Shown one piece after another: positions 7,851 to 18,738 of a stretch of DNA of 64,000 nt. The stretch covers positions 30,233 through 94,232 of the forward strand of contig JADFNV010000008.1 in the NCBI GenBank assembly GCA_022563195.1, given 5' to 3'. The notes under the pieces are model-generated. The model had not been told where the DNA came from and ran no database searches. It saw only the letters and a list, made by a program, of their open reading frames with translations. Made by a program: the position numbers and the translations under genes. Every line of letters begins with the position of its first letter. The first letter of the stretch is position 1. Origin of the DNA: Pseudomonadota bacterium. Lineage in GTDB: Bacteria; Pseudomonadota; Gammaproteobacteria; Steroidobacterales; Woeseiaceae.

Positions 7851-9358
7851 GCATGCCGGCCGAACATCTGACATTGCCAATGAATCTTGCTGATCTTTTG
7901 CAAGGACTTGCCGACGCACCGGCCGTCAGCGTTCATGGTCTTGCAAGTGACAGTCGCTTGATCGAGCGAGGCGATCTGTTTCTCGCGTGCAGTGGTGAGA
8001 GTTGTCACGGACTGGATTTTCTCAAAGATGCCATCGACGCCGGTGTTGCAGCTGTTGCATTCGATGTTTCGACAGCCGCAATGCCCGCTGAAGACGTCGG
8101 TGTGCCGATTATCGCAGTCGTCGATCTGGCAACGCATCTCGGCACCATCGCCAATCGATTTTTTGTAACGCCGTCAGAGACAGTGAAAGTCATCGGCGTT
8201 ACCGGAACGAATGGCAAGACGACAGTAGCGTGGTTGATTGCACAGTGTCTCGAACGGCTCGGTCAAATCTGCGGCTATATCGGGACGCTCGGTAGCGGCA
8301 TCGGCGAATTCGATGGCGTCGAAGGCTTGACGACGCCGGGTGTTGTCGAGTTACAGGGCCGGCTCGCCGAATTTCGCGATGACGGGGCAGTCTATGCGGT
8401 CATCGAGGTGTCATCACACGCGCTGGCACAAAACCGTGTGGATGGAATCGGATTCGATACGGTTTTGTTCACAAATCTCAGTCGCGATCATCTCGACTAT
8501 CATGGCGACATGCAGAGCTATGGTGCGGCGAAAGCCCGCCTGTTCGTTGAGTTCGGTGCAAAGTGCTGCATCATCAACCTCGACACGGAATTCGGGCTGC
8601 TGCTCGCGGGACGATGTGGGCAGGCTGTTGTGACCGTGTCGACGAACCTGGAGCGGGCCACTAATGGTCGGCCCTACGTTTTCGTCCGTTCAGTCGTCGC
8701 GCGTGAAAACGGATCTCGGGTCAGGGTGAGTAGCTCTTGGGGTGACGGTGAGTTTACGTTGCCCCTGCCGGGCGATTTCAATATTGCGAATGCCGTCATC
8801 GTGTTGGCAATGCTACTGCAGCAAGATATACCGATCGGGATGGCCTGCGAGGTTCTTGGTGACGTCGACGCACCACCCGGGCGCATGCAGCGCGTGGTCT
8901 CAGCGGCTGACACGCCATCGGTCTATGTTGACTACGCTCATACACCGGCGGCGATCGATGTCGCACTGCAGGCACTCAGTAGTCACTGCAGAGGCAAGCT
9001 TTGGTGCGTCTTTGGCTGCGGTGGTGATCGTGATTCCGGTAAACGCCCACAGATGGGCCGAATTGCCGAACGACGCGCCGATCGAATCGTTGTTACGAGT
9101 GACAATCCGCGCAGCGAATCACCGGGCGCAATCATTGCGGCGATCGTAGACGGTCTGACGAATGCGCAAAATGCCACGATCATCGAGGATCGCGCGGCCG
9201 CTATTGCGTGGGCCATCAGGGAGGCGCAGCCCGATGATGTCGTATTGATCGCGGGCAAAGGCCACGAGGATTATCAGCTAATCGGCGACGAGCGCCGCGA
9301 TTTTTCGGACTATGGCACCGCGATGGCCTGCCTTGCTGCACGAGCGAAGGTGGGCTGA
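7847..9358 (+). CDS. murE: MurE, UDP-MurNAc-Ala-Glu:meso-diaminopimelate ligase
   Basis: This is a 503-residue Mur ligase. The ATP loop GVTGTNGKTT is at residues 117-126, and the central domain carries NLSRDHLDYHG. The C-terminal domain holds the DNPR motif in VVTSDNPRSESPGAI, which in characterised enzymes reads out meso-diaminopimelate rather than lysine. It adds the third residue of the stem peptide in the cytoplasm. The start overlaps the ftsI stop (ATGA), and the stop TGA is immediately followed by the GTG of murF. Confidence 0.97.
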   Translation: MSMPAEHLTLPMNLADLLQGLADAPAVSVHGLASDSRLIERGDLFLACSGESCHGLDFLKDAIDAGVAAVAFDVSTAAMPAEDVGVPIIAVVDLATHLGTIANRFFVTPSETVKVIGVTGTNGKTTVAWLIAQCLERLGQICGYIGTLGSGIGEFDGVEGLTTPGVVELQGRLAEFRDDGAVYAVIEVSSHALAQNRVDGIGFDTVLFTNLSRDHLDYHGDMQSYGAAKARLFVEFGAKCCIINLDTEFGLLLAGRCGQAVVTVSTNLERATNGRPYVFVRSVVARENGSRVRVSSSWGDGEFTLPLPGDFNIANAVIVLAMLLQQDIPIGMACEVLGDVDAPPGRMQRVVSAADTPSVYVDYAHTPAAIDVALQALSSHCRGKLWCVFGCGGDRDSGKRPQMGRIAERRADRIVVTSDNPRSESPGAIIAAIVDGLTNAQNATIIEDRAAAIAWAIREAQPDDVVLIAGKGHEDYQLIGDERRDFSDYGTAMACLAARAKVG

Positions 9359-10720
9359 GTGAACGCGATGCTCTCGTCAGCTGCTCTGTCTATGCGTGGC
9401 ACGCTGCACGGGGCAGATTGCTCCTTCGACGGCGTAAGTACCGATACGCGCACGCTCAAGAGCGGCGAATTGTTCTTCGCCCTGTCCGGGCCGAAATTCG
9501 ACGGCGGGGAATTTGTCAGTCGGGCCAGTGAAAAAGGTGCCGCGGGTGCTGTCGTGAGATCGATCGGCAAGGATGACGTTGCGCAGATTACGGTCGATGA
9601 CACGCGGCTGGCGCTGGGACGGCTTGGTGCGGCCTGGCGTCAAAGCCATACAGCGACCGTAGTTGGTGTCACCGGCAGCAATGGCAAGACGACGATCAAG
9701 GAAATGATCGCGGCGTGCCTGTCACAGATCGCCCCGACTCTTGCAACCGCCGGGAATCTCAACAACGACATTGGTATGCCGCTCATGTTGTTGCGGATCG
9801 ACTCGTCACATCGTTATGCGGTGCTCGAGATGGGTGCCAATCATGCCGGTGAGATCGGCTACCTTACGTCGCTGGCGCGGCCCGATGTGGTCGTCATCAG
9901 TAACGCGGGCATAGCGCACCTCGAAGGATTTGGTTCGATTGCCGGCATTGCTCACGGTAAGGGTGAGATTTTGCAAGGCGATACGCGGCCGCAATTCGCC
10001 ATCTTGAATGTTGAAGATGAGTTCTACCCATATTGGCTGTCACTGGTAGACGACATCGAGACCTTGAGTTTCGGATTATGCGAAGGCGCCGATGTTCGTG
10101 CGAGTCGTATTGTTGCCGAAAAGGGTACAACGTCGTTCCGCCTGCACCTGCCCGAAGCGGTGGTTGATCTGACCTTGGCGTTAGCCGGTATTCACAACGT
10201 ACGCAATGCCTGTGCGGCCGCCGCTGTAGCTACCGCGCTCGGTGTTTCGCCAGAACAGATTCGTAATGCTTTCGAGTCAATCGAGTCAGTGGCGGGCCGG
10301 TTGCATCCGGTTGCAGGCCGCAACGGCGCAGTCGTGTACGACGACAGCTACAACGCAAATCCAGAGTCGGTCTGTGCCGCCGGTGACTTCCTCGCCACGC
10401 TGTCCGGACGCAACTGGCTCGTATTGGGCGACATGTTCGAACTGGGCGAGAACGCTGAGCAATTGCATTTCGACATGGGTGAAGCACTTGCCGAAAGCCG
10501 CATCGATCGCATGCTCGCGGTCGGTGACCTAAGCAGGCACACGATTAGAGGGTTCGGTAGCGGAGGCGAATGGTTTGCTTCGATCGACGACCTGACGGCA
10601 AGCGTCGTGGCCGATATTTCGGCGGACGTCAACGTACTGATCAAGGGTTCGCGCGGTATGCGCATGGAACGCGTGGTCGATGCGCTACGTGCGACAGACG
10701 CAATGAGAAGAGAGGCCTGA
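9359..10720 (+). CDS. murF: MurF, UDP-MurNAc-tripeptide:D-Ala-D-Ala ligase
   Basis: The 453-residue Mur ligase has the ATP loop [10 protein letters not shown] at residues 103-112, the MurF-type [12 protein letters not shown] segment, and [17 protein letters not shown] in the C-terminal domain. It adds D-alanyl-D-alanine to complete the pentapeptide. The GTG at 9359 directly abuts the murE stop. An ATG nine bases later at 9368 is an alternative start three residues shorter. The gene ends two bases before mraY. Confidence 0.96.
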   Translation: MNAMLSSAALSMRGTLHGADCSFDGVSTDTRTLKSGELFFALSGPKFDGGEFVSRASEKGAAGAVVRSIGKDDVAQITVDDTRLALGRLGAAWRQSHTATVVGVTGSNGKTTIKEMIAACLSQIAPTLATAGNLNNDIGMPLMLLRIDSSHRYAVLEMGANHAGEIGYLTSLARPDVVVISNAGIAHLEGFGSIAGIAHGKGEILQGDTRPQFAILNVEDEFYPYWLSLVDDIETLSFGLCEGADVRASRIVAEKGTTSFRLHLPEAVVDLTLALAGIHNVRNACAAAAVATALGVSPEQIRNAFESIESVAGRLHPVAGRNGAVVYDDSYNANPESVCAAGDFLATLSGRNWLVLGDMFELGENAEQLHFDMGEALAESRIDRMLAVGDLSRHTIRGFGSGGEWFASIDDLTASVVADISADVNVLIKGSRGMRMERVVDALRATDAMRREA

Positions 10721-10722
10721 CG

Positions 10723-11817
10723 ATGCTGCTCTATCTCACGAATTATCTGACGCAGTTCGAGCCGGGCTTCGACGTATTCCATTACCTGACGATGCGCGCG
10801 ATTCTCGGCGCATTGACGGCACTGGTTCTGTCCTTTGTCATCGGTCCGCGCATGATCGCGAAGCTTAGCGACAATCAGATTGGTCAACCCATTCGCGATG
10901 ACGGGCCACAGAGCCATATACCCAAGGCCGGCACGCCGACGATGGGTGGCACATTGATTCTGACCTCGATCTCAGTCAGCACCGTTTTGTGGGCAGATCT
11001 CGAGAACGTGTATATCTGGATTGTCCTGTTCGTCATGTTGTCATTCGGCGTTATCGGCTACGTGGACGACTACAAGAAGCTGGTTCAGCAGAGTCCGGCC
11101 GGCCTGTCGGCGAAACAAAAGCTGTTCTGGCAGTCGGTCGCGGCGCTGATCGCTGCGGGCGCTCTGTATATGTATGCAGTAGAAAGCGGCACGCTGGATA
11201 CGGCCACGGCACTTCTGATTCCGTATTTCAAGGATCTGACGATTCCTCTAGGGATGTTCCAGATTGTCGTTACCTATGTGTTTATCGTCGGCTTCAGCAA
11301 CGCCGTTAACCTGACGGATGGGCTGGATGGCTTGGCCATCATGCCGACCGTACTCGTCGGCGGCACACTGGGCCTTTTTGCCTATGTTACCGGTAATGTT
11401 AATTTTTCGGCTTACCTGGGCATTCCTTATGTAGCTGGCACTGGCGAGATCATGGTTTTCTGCGCGGCGCTCGCAGGAGCTGGCCTGGGATTCCTGTGGT
11501 TTAACACGTATCCGGCCCAGGTTTTTATGGGCGATATCGGAGCGCTGGCTTTGGGTGCGGTACTCGCCGTTGTTGCCGTTGTCGTGCGCCAGGAAATTGT
11601 GCTCGCAATTATGGGCGGTGTGTTTGTTGTTGAAACCTTATCGGTCATGATTCAAGTCGCGTCTTTCAAGTTGACCGGTAAACGCGTCTTTCGCATGGCG
11701 CCACTGCACCACCACTTCGAACTCAAAGGCTGGGCCGAACCCAAAGTTATCGTCCGATTCTGGATAATTACGGTCATCCTTGTGTTGATCGGTTTGGCGA
11801 GTCTGAAAGTACGATGA
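10723..11817 (+). CDS. mraY: MraY, phospho-MurNAc-pentapeptide translocase
   Basis: Starting at the ATG at 10723, two bases after the murF stop, gives 364 residues with the usual MraY opening ([20 protein letters not shown]). A longer frame running back into murF is not needed. About ten transmembrane helices are visible. Conserved cytoplasmic motifs are KAGTPTMGG, the catalytic [18 protein letters not shown], and [15 protein letters not shown]. MraY transfers phospho-MurNAc-pentapeptide to undecaprenyl phosphate to form lipid I. It overlaps murD by four bases. Confidence 0.97.
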   Translation: MLLYLTNYLTQFEPGFDVFHYLTMRAILGALTALVLSFVIGPRMIAKLSDNQIGQPIRDDGPQSHIPKAGTPTMGGTLILTSISVSTVLWADLENVYIWIVLFVMLSFGVIGYVDDYKKLVQQSPAGLSAKQKLFWQSVAALIAAGALYMYAVESGTLDTATALLIPYFKDLTIPLGMFQIVVTYVFIVGFSNAVNLTDGLDGLAIMPTVLVGGTLGLFAYVTGNVNFSAYLGIPYVAGTGEIMVFCAALAGAGLGFLWFNTYPAQVFMGDIGALALGAVLAVVAVVVRQEIVLAIMGGVFVVETLSVMIQVASFKLTGKRVFRMAPLHHHFELKGWAEPKVIVRFWIITVILVLIGLASLKVR

Positions 11818-13157
11818 ACGCCGCAGCGAAAACGAAGCCGGCGCGTAAGGATCTGGTCGTTGGCCTGGGTGTTACGGGGTTGTCGATCGCACGTTATCTG
11901 AACCGCAGTGGCCTCGATGCGATCTTCATGGACAGTCGCGAAGAGCCACCCGGTATCGACGAGTTAGGCGATATCTGGCCCGATGCCAAAGTGTCGCTCG
12001 GCAAAATGAAACTACCAAAAAATGTCGGTCGACTCATCGTTTCGCCAGGAGTCTCTGACAGTGACCCGCTGTTGAAAAGGGCGCGTAAATCGAAACTCGA
12101 GATCGTCTCCGATATCGAGTTGTTTGCCCGTGATGCAGAAGCTCCGTTCGTCGCGGTAACCGGCTCGAACGGCAAGAGTACGGTTACGACCTTGCTCTAT
12201 CACATGTGCCGCGCGGCCGGTCGAGAGGTATTGGCGGGCGGCAATCTTGGCGAGCCTGCTCTGGATCTGCTTGACCAGGATAAGCCGGATCTATACCTGC
12301 TTGAGCTGTCGAGTTTTCAACTGCAGCGCACTGAAACATTGCCCGCCGAGGTCGCTGTCCTGCTCAATGTCTCTGCGGATCATCTCGACTGGCATGTCGA
12401 CGAGGACGAGTATCGGCAGTCAAAGTATCGCGTGTACCGCGAGGCCAGGTCTGCGGTGGTCAACAGGGCCGATGAGCGGGCATGCGAAGTCGTGAAAGAC
12501 ATTGACAGCGTCATCAGCTTCGGCCTCGACGAACCCGCCGATGGCCATTACGGCATAAAACGCGAAGATGGTGTCGACTATCTTGCGCGCGGTGACGCGA
12601 TGCTGATCGCGACATCCGATATGGCGATGTATGGCGTGCATAACCAGGCCAATGCACTGGCGGCGCTCGCAACTGGCGAACTTCTGGAGCTCGAGATGTC
12701 GTCCATGTTGCAAGTGCTCGACGAGTTTCCAGGTCTGCCGCATCGCATGCAGTTCGTCGCACGAAAAGGTTCGGTCAACTTTATCAACGACTCCAAGGCA
12801 ACCAATGTTGCCGCCGCCGTGGCATCGGTCCAGTCAGTAGACGGCATGCTCGTCCTACTCGCAGGCGGCGAAGGCAAAGGCGGCGATTATGGAGAACTTG
12901 CAGCAGCGCTTGAAAACAAACTGCGTGCGGCCGTGCTTATCGGGCAGGATGCTGACGCGATATCCGACGCTCTGGACACCGTAATGCCGGTTTACTTTGC
13001 ACAGGATATGCAAGACGCCGTCAGCCAGGCGGCGGCCTACGCCGAGTCAGACGATACAGTCTTGCTCGCCCCAGCGTGTGCGAGTTTTGATCAATTCGAA
13101 AATTACAAAGCGCGCGGTGATGCGTTTCGCGATGCTGTAGAGGCGTTGCCGCGATGA
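11814..13157 (+). CDS. murD: MurD, UDP-MurNAc-L-Ala:D-Glu ligase
   Basis: The 447-residue Mur ligase has an N-terminal Rossmann-like domain ([15 protein letters not shown], residues 15-29), the ATP loop VTGSNGKST at 115-123, and [10 protein letters not shown]. The C-terminal domain contains NDSKATN, followed by [12 protein letters not shown] and [19 protein letters not shown]. It adds D-glutamate to UDP-MurNAc-L-alanine in the cytoplasm. Four-base overlaps link it to mraY and ftsW. Confidence 0.97.
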   Translation: MNAAAKTKPARKDLVVGLGVTGLSIARYLNRSGLDAIFMDSREEPPGIDELGDIWPDAKVSLGKMKLPKNVGRLIVSPGVSDSDPLLKRARKSKLEIVSDIELFARDAEAPFVAVTGSNGKSTVTTLLYHMCRAAGREVLAGGNLGEPALDLLDQDKPDLYLLELSSFQLQRTETLPAEVAVLLNVSADHLDWHVDEDEYRQSKYRVYREARSAVVNRADERACEVVKDIDSVISFGLDEPADGHYGIKREDGVDYLARGDAMLIATSDMAMYGVHNQANALAALATGELLELEMSSMLQVLDEFPGLPHRMQFVARKGSVNFINDSKATNVAAAVASVQSVDGMLVLLAGGEGKGGDYGELAAALENKLRAAVLIGQDADAISDALDTVMPVYFAQDMQDAVSQAAAYAESDDTVLLAPACASFDQFENYKARGDAFRDAVEALPR

Positions 13158-14338
13158 CGAATCAGAGTGCGACAATGCCGTACCCGGTGCGTTTGAAGAC
13201 CGAGCTCAGGATTGACCACGTGATGCTGATGATCGTCCTGGCGCTGTTGTTCGGTGGCCTTGTCATTCTCACGTCGGCTTCGATCACGATTTCTGACAAT
13301 ATCGCGGGCAGACCTTTTTTCTACGTCGAACGGCAACTCCTTGCTGCGGGAATTGGTGGCGTTGCGGCATTCGCGTGTCTCTACATTCCAATGCGCGTCT
13401 GGCAGAACTTCAGCCCACTGATGCTGCTGATCGGAATTGCCCTGCTTTGCGTCGTGCTTGTTCCGGGCATCGGCTATGAGGTCAACGGGAGCACTCGCTG
13501 GATTCGCTTCGGCACCGTGAATCTGCAGGTATCGGAGCCTGCGCGGCTGTGTTTGTTGTTGTATCTGGCAGGCTACGTCGTAAGACAGCAAAAAGCGCTC
13601 AGGGAAAAGTTCGTCGGTTTTCTTCGTCCCATGCTCGTATTGACCTTGAGTTGCGCATTATTGCTTGCTGAACCGGATTTCGGGGCAGCAATCGTGCTGC
13701 TAGCGACGGCACTCATCATCTTGTTCGTGGCCGGCGCGCGCATACGGGATTTTCTGCTGTTTTTTTCGGCAGCACTAGTCGGCATGACGGCGTTAGCGCT
13801 CGCTTCGCCGTATCGCATGAAACGGCTGACAGGATTTCTCGATCCATGGGCGGATCCTTTCGACTCGGGTTTTCAATTGACGCAATCACTGATCGCAATC
13901 GGTCGGGGCGAGTGGTTCGGCGTCGGACTCGGAGACAGTGTGCAAAAACTCTTTTACCTGCCAGAGGCGCACACGGACTTCGTATTTGCCGTATTCGCCG
14001 AAGAGTTTGGATTGCTGGGCTCATTAATTTTGATCGCACTTTTCCTGGCATTGCTGTGGCGCATTTTCAAGATCGCAATGCGCGCGGTAAACGCAGAGCG
14101 ATACTTCGAAGCCTATTTTTCGATCGGGCTGGGTACCTGGCTGGGACTGCAAGCGTTCATCAACATCGGCGTGAACATGGGCATATTGCCGACAAAGGGT
14201 TTAACGCTGCCGCTGGTCAGTTACGGGCGCAGTAGTTTGATCGTTACGATGATAACGATCGGTCTTCTCATGCGTATTCACCATGAACTCGAAGTTGATG
14301 CCAGGCCCGTTAACCGCAAACGCAGGAGCCGGCAATGA
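13154..14338 (+). CDS. ftsW: FtsW, SEDS-family septal glycosyltransferase
   Basis: This is a 394-residue polytopic protein of the SEDS family with about ten membrane segments. Recognisable motifs are GYEVNGSTRWIRFG with EPARLCLLLYLA, LLAEPDFGAAIV, GEWFGVGLGDSVQKLFYLPE followed by AHTDFVFAVFAEEFGLLGS, and the C-terminal PTKGLTLPLVSYGRSSLI. FtsW polymerises glycan strands from lipid II at the septum in complex with FtsI. The gene sits between murD and murG as in the canonical cluster, overlapping each by four bases. Confidence 0.96.
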   Translation: MTNQSATMPYPVRLKTELRIDHVMLMIVLALLFGGLVILTSASITISDNIAGRPFFYVERQLLAAGIGGVAAFACLYIPMRVWQNFSPLMLLIGIALLCVVLVPGIGYEVNGSTRWIRFGTVNLQVSEPARLCLLLYLAGYVVRQQKALREKFVGFLRPMLVLTLSCALLLAEPDFGAAIVLLATALIILFVAGARIRDFLLFFSAALVGMTALALASPYRMKRLTGFLDPWADPFDSGFQLTQSLIAIGRGEWFGVGLGDSVQKLFYLPEAHTDFVFAVFAEEFGLLGSLILIALFLALLWRIFKIAMRAVNAERYFEAYFSIGLGTWLGLQAFINIGVNMGILPTKGLTLPLVSYGRSSLIVTMITIGLLMRIHHELEVDARPVNRKRRSRQ

Positions 14339-15423
14339 GCAGGCGGCCGATACTCGTCATGGCAGGCGGTACAGGCGGACACGTGTACCCGGCACTTGCC
14401 GTAGCGCGAGCGCTGGAGGCGCGTTCGCAGGACATCGTGTGGCTCGGAACGCATCGTGGTCTCGAATCGAAGGTGGTTCCGGCTGCCGGCATCGATATCG
14501 AATGGATCAGCGTTCGCGGGCTGCGTCGTAAAGGTTTACTCGCAGTGATCATCGCTCCAATTCAACTCAGCTGGGCACTATTGCAGTCGCTCAGCGTCAT
14601 CGCGCGTCGCCGCCCGGTTGCCGTACTCGGCATGGGCGGCTTCGTTAGCGGGCCTGGCGGCCTTGCTGCCTGGCTCACCGGTCGGCCGCTCGTGATACAC
14701 GAGCAAAATGCGGCCGCCGGACTTACAAACCGTCTTCTGGCGCGTCTTGCCCGGGTTGTGCTGCAAGCCTTCCCGGGCAGTTTTAATTCTCATGTCAACG
14801 CGGAAACCGTGGGTAACCCGGTTCGTGAGGACATTGCAGCCGTCGCCGATCCCGTCGATCGTTTCAGCAAGCGAGTCGGACCACTACGCTTGCTGGTGCT
14901 GGGCGGAAGTCAGGGTGCATTGGCACTCAACCAGACTGTACCGGCGGCGTTGGCGCTATTACCCGAAGACGAGCGACCGATCGTTCGCCACCAGTGCGGC
15001 AGTCGCACACTCGATGTGGCACACGCCCTCTACGCCGAACATCGTGTCGATGTTGAACTCGTGCCGTTTATCGACGATATGGCATCGGCGTACGCGTGGG
15101 CGGACTTTGTCGTCTGCCGAGCCGGTGCAATAACCGTCGCAGAACTTTGTGCGGTTGGTTTGCCCGCTTTGTTCATACCCTATCCGGCGGCCGTGGACGA
15201 CCACCAGACAGCGAATGCGCGGCCAATGGCCGATGCGGGTGCCGCGGTGATCATCGATGAGAGCATGTTGAGCGATGCGGTCCTGGCGCGGCAACTGCAC
15301 GAATGGTTGTCGTCGCGAGATGATTTGCAGGAAAAAGCGGTCAGAGCGCACGGCCTGGCGAAACCCAATGCGCTGATGCGGATTACCGAATTGTGCCTCG
15401 AGCAAGCGGGAGTCACAGCATGA
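14335..15423 (+). CDS. murG: MurG, lipid II synthase (GT28)
   Basis: This is a 362-residue glycosyltransferase. [12 protein letters not shown] (from residue 11) is the N-terminal membrane/acceptor loop. [17 protein letters not shown] and [15 protein letters not shown] follow. The donor site is [13 protein letters not shown], and the C-terminal part has [20 protein letters not shown]. MurG adds GlcNAc from UDP-GlcNAc to lipid I at the inner face of the inner membrane. Four-base overlaps join it to ftsW and murC. Confidence 0.97.
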   Translation: MSRRPILVMAGGTGGHVYPALAVARALEARSQDIVWLGTHRGLESKVVPAAGIDIEWISVRGLRRKGLLAVIIAPIQLSWALLQSLSVIARRRPVAVLGMGGFVSGPGGLAAWLTGRPLVIHEQNAAAGLTNRLLARLARVVLQAFPGSFNSHVNAETVGNPVREDIAAVADPVDRFSKRVGPLRLLVLGGSQGALALNQTVPAALALLPEDERPIVRHQCGSRTLDVAHALYAEHRVDVELVPFIDDMASAYAWADFVVCRAGAITVAELCAVGLPALFIPYPAAVDDHQTANARPMADAGAAVIIDESMLSDAVLARQLHEWLSSRDDLQEKAVRAHGLAKPNALMRITELCLEQAGVTA

Positions 15424-16844
15424 TCAAGCGAATGCGGCGAATAAACTGCGTTCACTTTGTCGGTATCGGCGGGTCGGGCATGTCCGGCATTGCCGAAGTT
15501 ATGCTGAGCCTGGACTACAACGTACAGGGTTCGGATCTTAGAGCGAACAAACAGACACGACGTCTTGAAAAACTGGGCGCCACGATCTATATCGGCCACT
15601 CAGCCGACAACATCGAGAATGCCGATGCTGTTGTTGTCTCAAGTGCCGTCGATGATAGCAATGCAGAGGTTACAGCAGCACGTGAGCGCCTGATGCCGGT
15701 TGTGCAACGCGCCGAAATGCTTGCCGAGCTGATGCGCTTTCGTTATTCCATCGCGGTCGCCGGTACGCATGGCAAGACGACGACCACGAGCCTTGTTGCC
15801 AGTCTGCTCGCGGAAGGCGGTCTGGATCCAACTTTCGTCATCGGCGGTCGCCTGAAGAGTGCGGACGCGAATGCGCGGCTTGGTCAGGGCGAATACCTTG
15901 TGGCCGAGGCGGACGAAAGCGATGCGTCGTTCGTGCACCTAAAGCCTATGCTGGCGGTTGTCACCAACATTGACGCTGATCACATGGCAACCTACGACGG
16001 TGACATGGACAAGTTGCGCCAGGGATTCATCGAGTTCCTGCATAACCTGCCATTTTATGGTCTTGCCGTAGTGTGTAGCGATGACCCCGGAGTCAATGAG
16101 ATTCTGTCGAGCATCGGGCGATCAGTGGTCACGTATGGCATAAACGATGATGCCGATGTGCGAGCGGAAAATATTGTATTCCGCGAAGGCCTGTCACGCT
16201 TCGACGTCATTCGGTCGGGCAATGGCGCACCACTTGAGGTTTCTCTGCAGTTGCCAGGTTTGCACAACGTGCGCAATGCCCTGGCGGCGATCGCGGTTGC
16301 GGATGAACTGCAAATTGGCGATGACGCTGTCGTTAGCGCGCTCGAGAAATTTGAAGGAATAGACAGACGCTTTCAGATTCTCGGCGAAATTGAAACGAAA
16401 ACCGGCAAGGTACTGTTGATCGACGACTACGGCCATCACCCGACCGAAATTGCCGCGACGCTGGAAGCGGCTCGATCGGGCTGGCCGACGCGACGCATTG
16501 TTCTCGTGTTTCAGCCGCACCGTTATACGCGTACGCGCGACCTCATGGACGATTTTGCATCAGTTCTTTCTGAAGCTGACGTCACGATCGTGCTGGAAGT
16601 GTACGCGGCGGGTGAGGCAGCGATTGCGGGTGCCGATGGCAGAGCCATTGCGCGCGCGGTGCGGTCGCGTGGTGCCATTGAGCCCGTTTTCGTCGACACG
16701 CTCGATGAATTGTTGCCAGTGCTTGCTGACCTAATTGAGGACGGCGATCTGGTTCTCACGATGGGTGCAGGCGATATCGGCGCTTACGCGGCCGGGTTGC
16801 CGGACCTGTTGCGCAGCAGGCCATCGCTCAAGGTGCACTCATGA
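15420..16844 (+). CDS. murC: MurC, UDP-MurNAc:L-alanine ligase
   Basis: The ATG at 15420, which overlaps the murG stop as ATGA, gives 474 residues. The frame can be extended upstream to 15393, but that would enter murG without adding conserved sequence. Motifs are the N-terminal [16 protein letters not shown], the ATP loop [10 protein letters not shown] at about 114-123, [22 protein letters not shown], and [16 protein letters not shown] with [10 protein letters not shown]. It adds L-alanine to UDP-MurNAc, the first stem-peptide step. Confidence 0.97.
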   Translation: MIKRMRRINCVHFVGIGGSGMSGIAEVMLSLDYNVQGSDLRANKQTRRLEKLGATIYIGHSADNIENADAVVVSSAVDDSNAEVTAARERLMPVVQRAEMLAELMRFRYSIAVAGTHGKTTTTSLVASLLAEGGLDPTFVIGGRLKSADANARLGQGEYLVAEADESDASFVHLKPMLAVVTNIDADHMATYDGDMDKLRQGFIEFLHNLPFYGLAVVCSDDPGVNEILSSIGRSVVTYGINDDADVRAENIVFREGLSRFDVIRSGNGAPLEVSLQLPGLHNVRNALAAIAVADELQIGDDAVVSALEKFEGIDRRFQILGEIETKTGKVLLIDDYGHHPTEIAATLEAARSGWPTRRIVLVFQPHRYTRTRDLMDDFASVLSEADVTIVLEVYAAGEAAIAGADGRAIARAVRSRGAIEPVFVDTLDELLPVLADLIEDGDLVLTMGAGDIGAYAAGLPDLLRSRPSLKVHS

Positions 16845-17740
16845 TGACAGCGCGGAAAGACAAGGTTGTCCAGCGTGAGCTGCGCAAGGACGAGCCGATG
16901 AGCCGCCACACCTCCTGGCGCGTTGGCGGGCCTGCAGATCTGTTCTTCATTCCGGCGAGCGTTGAGGACCTGTCATCGTTCCTGCATGAGCTCGACTCGA
17001 AGACACCGATTTTCTGGCACGGTGTCGGCAGCAATCTTCTCGTACGTGATGGTGGTATTCGGGGTGTCGTGATCTCGGCGGCGCGAATACTCCGCAATCT
17101 CGAAAAAGTGGATCAATATAAGGTCAAAGCCGGCAGCGGGGTTCCCTGTACCCAACTCGCTCGACAATGTGTCCGCTGGGGGCTAGGGCCGGCGGAATTT
17201 TTTGCGGGCATTCCTGGAACAATTGGTGGGGCGCTTGCTATGAATGCAGGCGCGCACGGTGGTGAGACATGGGAACGCATCGAGTCGGTGCGCACCATGG
17301 ATCGACGCGGCGAAATTCATGAGCGTACGCCAACTGAGTACACAGTCGCGTACCGCAGCGTTACGGGCCCGGCCAACGAGTGGTTTATTGAAGCTTCATT
17401 TCGCTTCGATCCTGAAGCGACGGCAAGCAGGGCAGCAATGGACGACATGCTCGCGCGGCGCAAGTCGACACAGCCGCTTGGATTGCCGAGTTGCGGATCG
17501 GTGTTTCGAAATCCGCCGGGCGATCATGCTGCACGATTGATTGAGGCCGCAGGCCTCAAAGGGCACAGGATCGGTGGCGCCGAAGTTTCTCCCAAACATG
17601 CCAACTTCATCATCAATCGCGATGACGCGACAGCAGCCGATGTCGAAAAACTGATTGAGCATGTCCGCCAGGCCGTGATCGATGCGCACGGTATCAAGTT
17701 GGTACACGAAGTTCGTATTGTTGGCGAGGTGCAACGATGA
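16841..17740 (+). CDS. murB: MurB, UDP-N-acetylenolpyruvoylglucosamine reductase (type II-like)
   Basis: The 299-residue flavoprotein has the FAD loops [20 protein letters not shown] and [20 protein letters not shown]. The catalytic region [20 protein letters not shown] is followed by [10 protein letters not shown]. The length and the SCGSVFRNP arrangement match the shorter type II MurB (as in Bacillus) rather than the 342-residue type I enzyme of E. coli. It reduces the enolpyruvyl group to give UDP-MurNAc. Its placement between murC and ddl is common outside the enterics. Four-base overlaps occur on both sides. Confidence 0.95.
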   Translation: MMTARKDKVVQRELRKDEPMSRHTSWRVGGPADLFFIPASVEDLSSFLHELDSKTPIFWHGVGSNLLVRDGGIRGVVISAARILRNLEKVDQYKVKAGSGVPCTQLARQCVRWGLGPAEFFAGIPGTIGGALAMNAGAHGGETWERIESVRTMDRRGEIHERTPTEYTVAYRSVTGPANEWFIEASFRFDPEATASRAAMDDMLARRKSTQPLGLPSCGSVFRNPPGDHAARLIEAAGLKGHRIGGAEVSPKHANFIINRDDATAADVEKLIEHVRQAVIDAHGIKLVHEVRIVGEVQR

Positions 17741-18738
17741 CGCGCCCGATCGGCATGACCGAGAAACGCCGCCCTATCGATGACGCTGGCGACTTCGGTC
17801 GCGTTGCCGTCATGCTTGGTGGATATTCGAACGAACGCGAGGTATCGCTCGATACCGGCAATGCGGTGCTCGATGCTTTACGAGCACGTGGTGTTGACGC
17901 TCGCGCCTGGGATCCTGCAGAAAAGAACCTCGCGGAGTTCGCGGCAGCGGGATTCGACCGTGCCTGGATAGCGCTGCATGGACCCGGAGGCGAAGATGGT
18001 GCGCTGCAAGGTGCGCTGCAATGGCTCGATACACCGTTTACAGGCAGTGGCGTCATGGCATCGGCCATCGCCATGGACAAAGTGCGCAGCAAGCATCTGT
18101 TCGACGCATGCGGAATTCCCACGCCCGACTATGCCGTTGTTCGCCACCATGCTGACGCCGTGATTGCCGCTGAGAAGTTCGGCTTTCCGCTCATTCTCAA
18201 GCCCGCGGAGGAAGGCTCGAGCATCGGCATGAGCAAAGTGTTCGAACATGAAGAACTCAATGATGCTGTCAGGCTGGCGCTGGATTTTGGCAGGATTGCC
18301 TTGGCCGAGCGATGCATTATCGGCGATGAGATGACAGTTGCTGTGCTGCAGGGTGAGGCATTGCCCAGTATTCGAATCGAAACGCCGCGGGTTTTTTACG
18401 ATTACCGCGCGAAGTACGAATCAGACCGTACCGTTTATCACTGCCCGGGTACCGCCGACTCTGAAGCCGAACGACAATACGCCGACCTTGCCGTTGCCGC
18501 GTTTGCCGAACTCGGTTGCTCGGGATGGGGGCGTGTCGACTTCATGGCAGGCAGCGACGGTCAGCCCCAGGTTATCGAAGTCAACACGGTTCCGGGCATG
18601 ACGAGCCACAGCCTGGTGCCAATGGCGGCTAAACAGGCTGGCATGGACTTCGAAGAACTGTGCTGGCGCATTCTGGAAACCAGTGTCGGTCAGGATCTGC
18701 GGGCAACGCATATCGAGGTGGCAGCCAATGACGCGTAG
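17737..18738 (+). CDS. ddlB: D-alanine--D-alanine ligase
   Basis: The 333-residue ATP-grasp enzyme starts [14 protein letters not shown] and reaches the family core at VAVMLGGYSNEREVSLDTG. ALHGPGGEDGALQGALQW, SGVMASAIAMDKVRSKHLF, the ATP-binding LILKPAEEGSSIGMSKV, and the metal and phosphate site QVIEVNTVPGMTSHSLVP are all visible. It makes the D-Ala-D-Ala dipeptide used by MurF. The N-terminus is about 20 residues longer than usual, so a later start is possible. It overlaps murB by four bases and ftsQ by eleven. Confidence 0.96.
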   Translation: MTRPIGMTEKRRPIDDAGDFGRVAVMLGGYSNEREVSLDTGNAVLDALRARGVDARAWDPAEKNLAEFAAAGFDRAWIALHGPGGEDGALQGALQWLDTPFTGSGVMASAIAMDKVRSKHLFDACGIPTPDYAVVRHHADAVIAAEKFGFPLILKPAEEGSSIGMSKVFEHEELNDAVRLALDFGRIALAERCIIGDEMTVAVLQGEALPSIRIETPRVFYDYRAKYESDRTVYHCPGTADSEAERQYADLAVAAFAELGCSGWGRVDFMAGSDGQPQVIEVNTVPGMTSHSLVPMAAKQAGMDFEELCWRILETSVGQDLRATHIEVAANDA

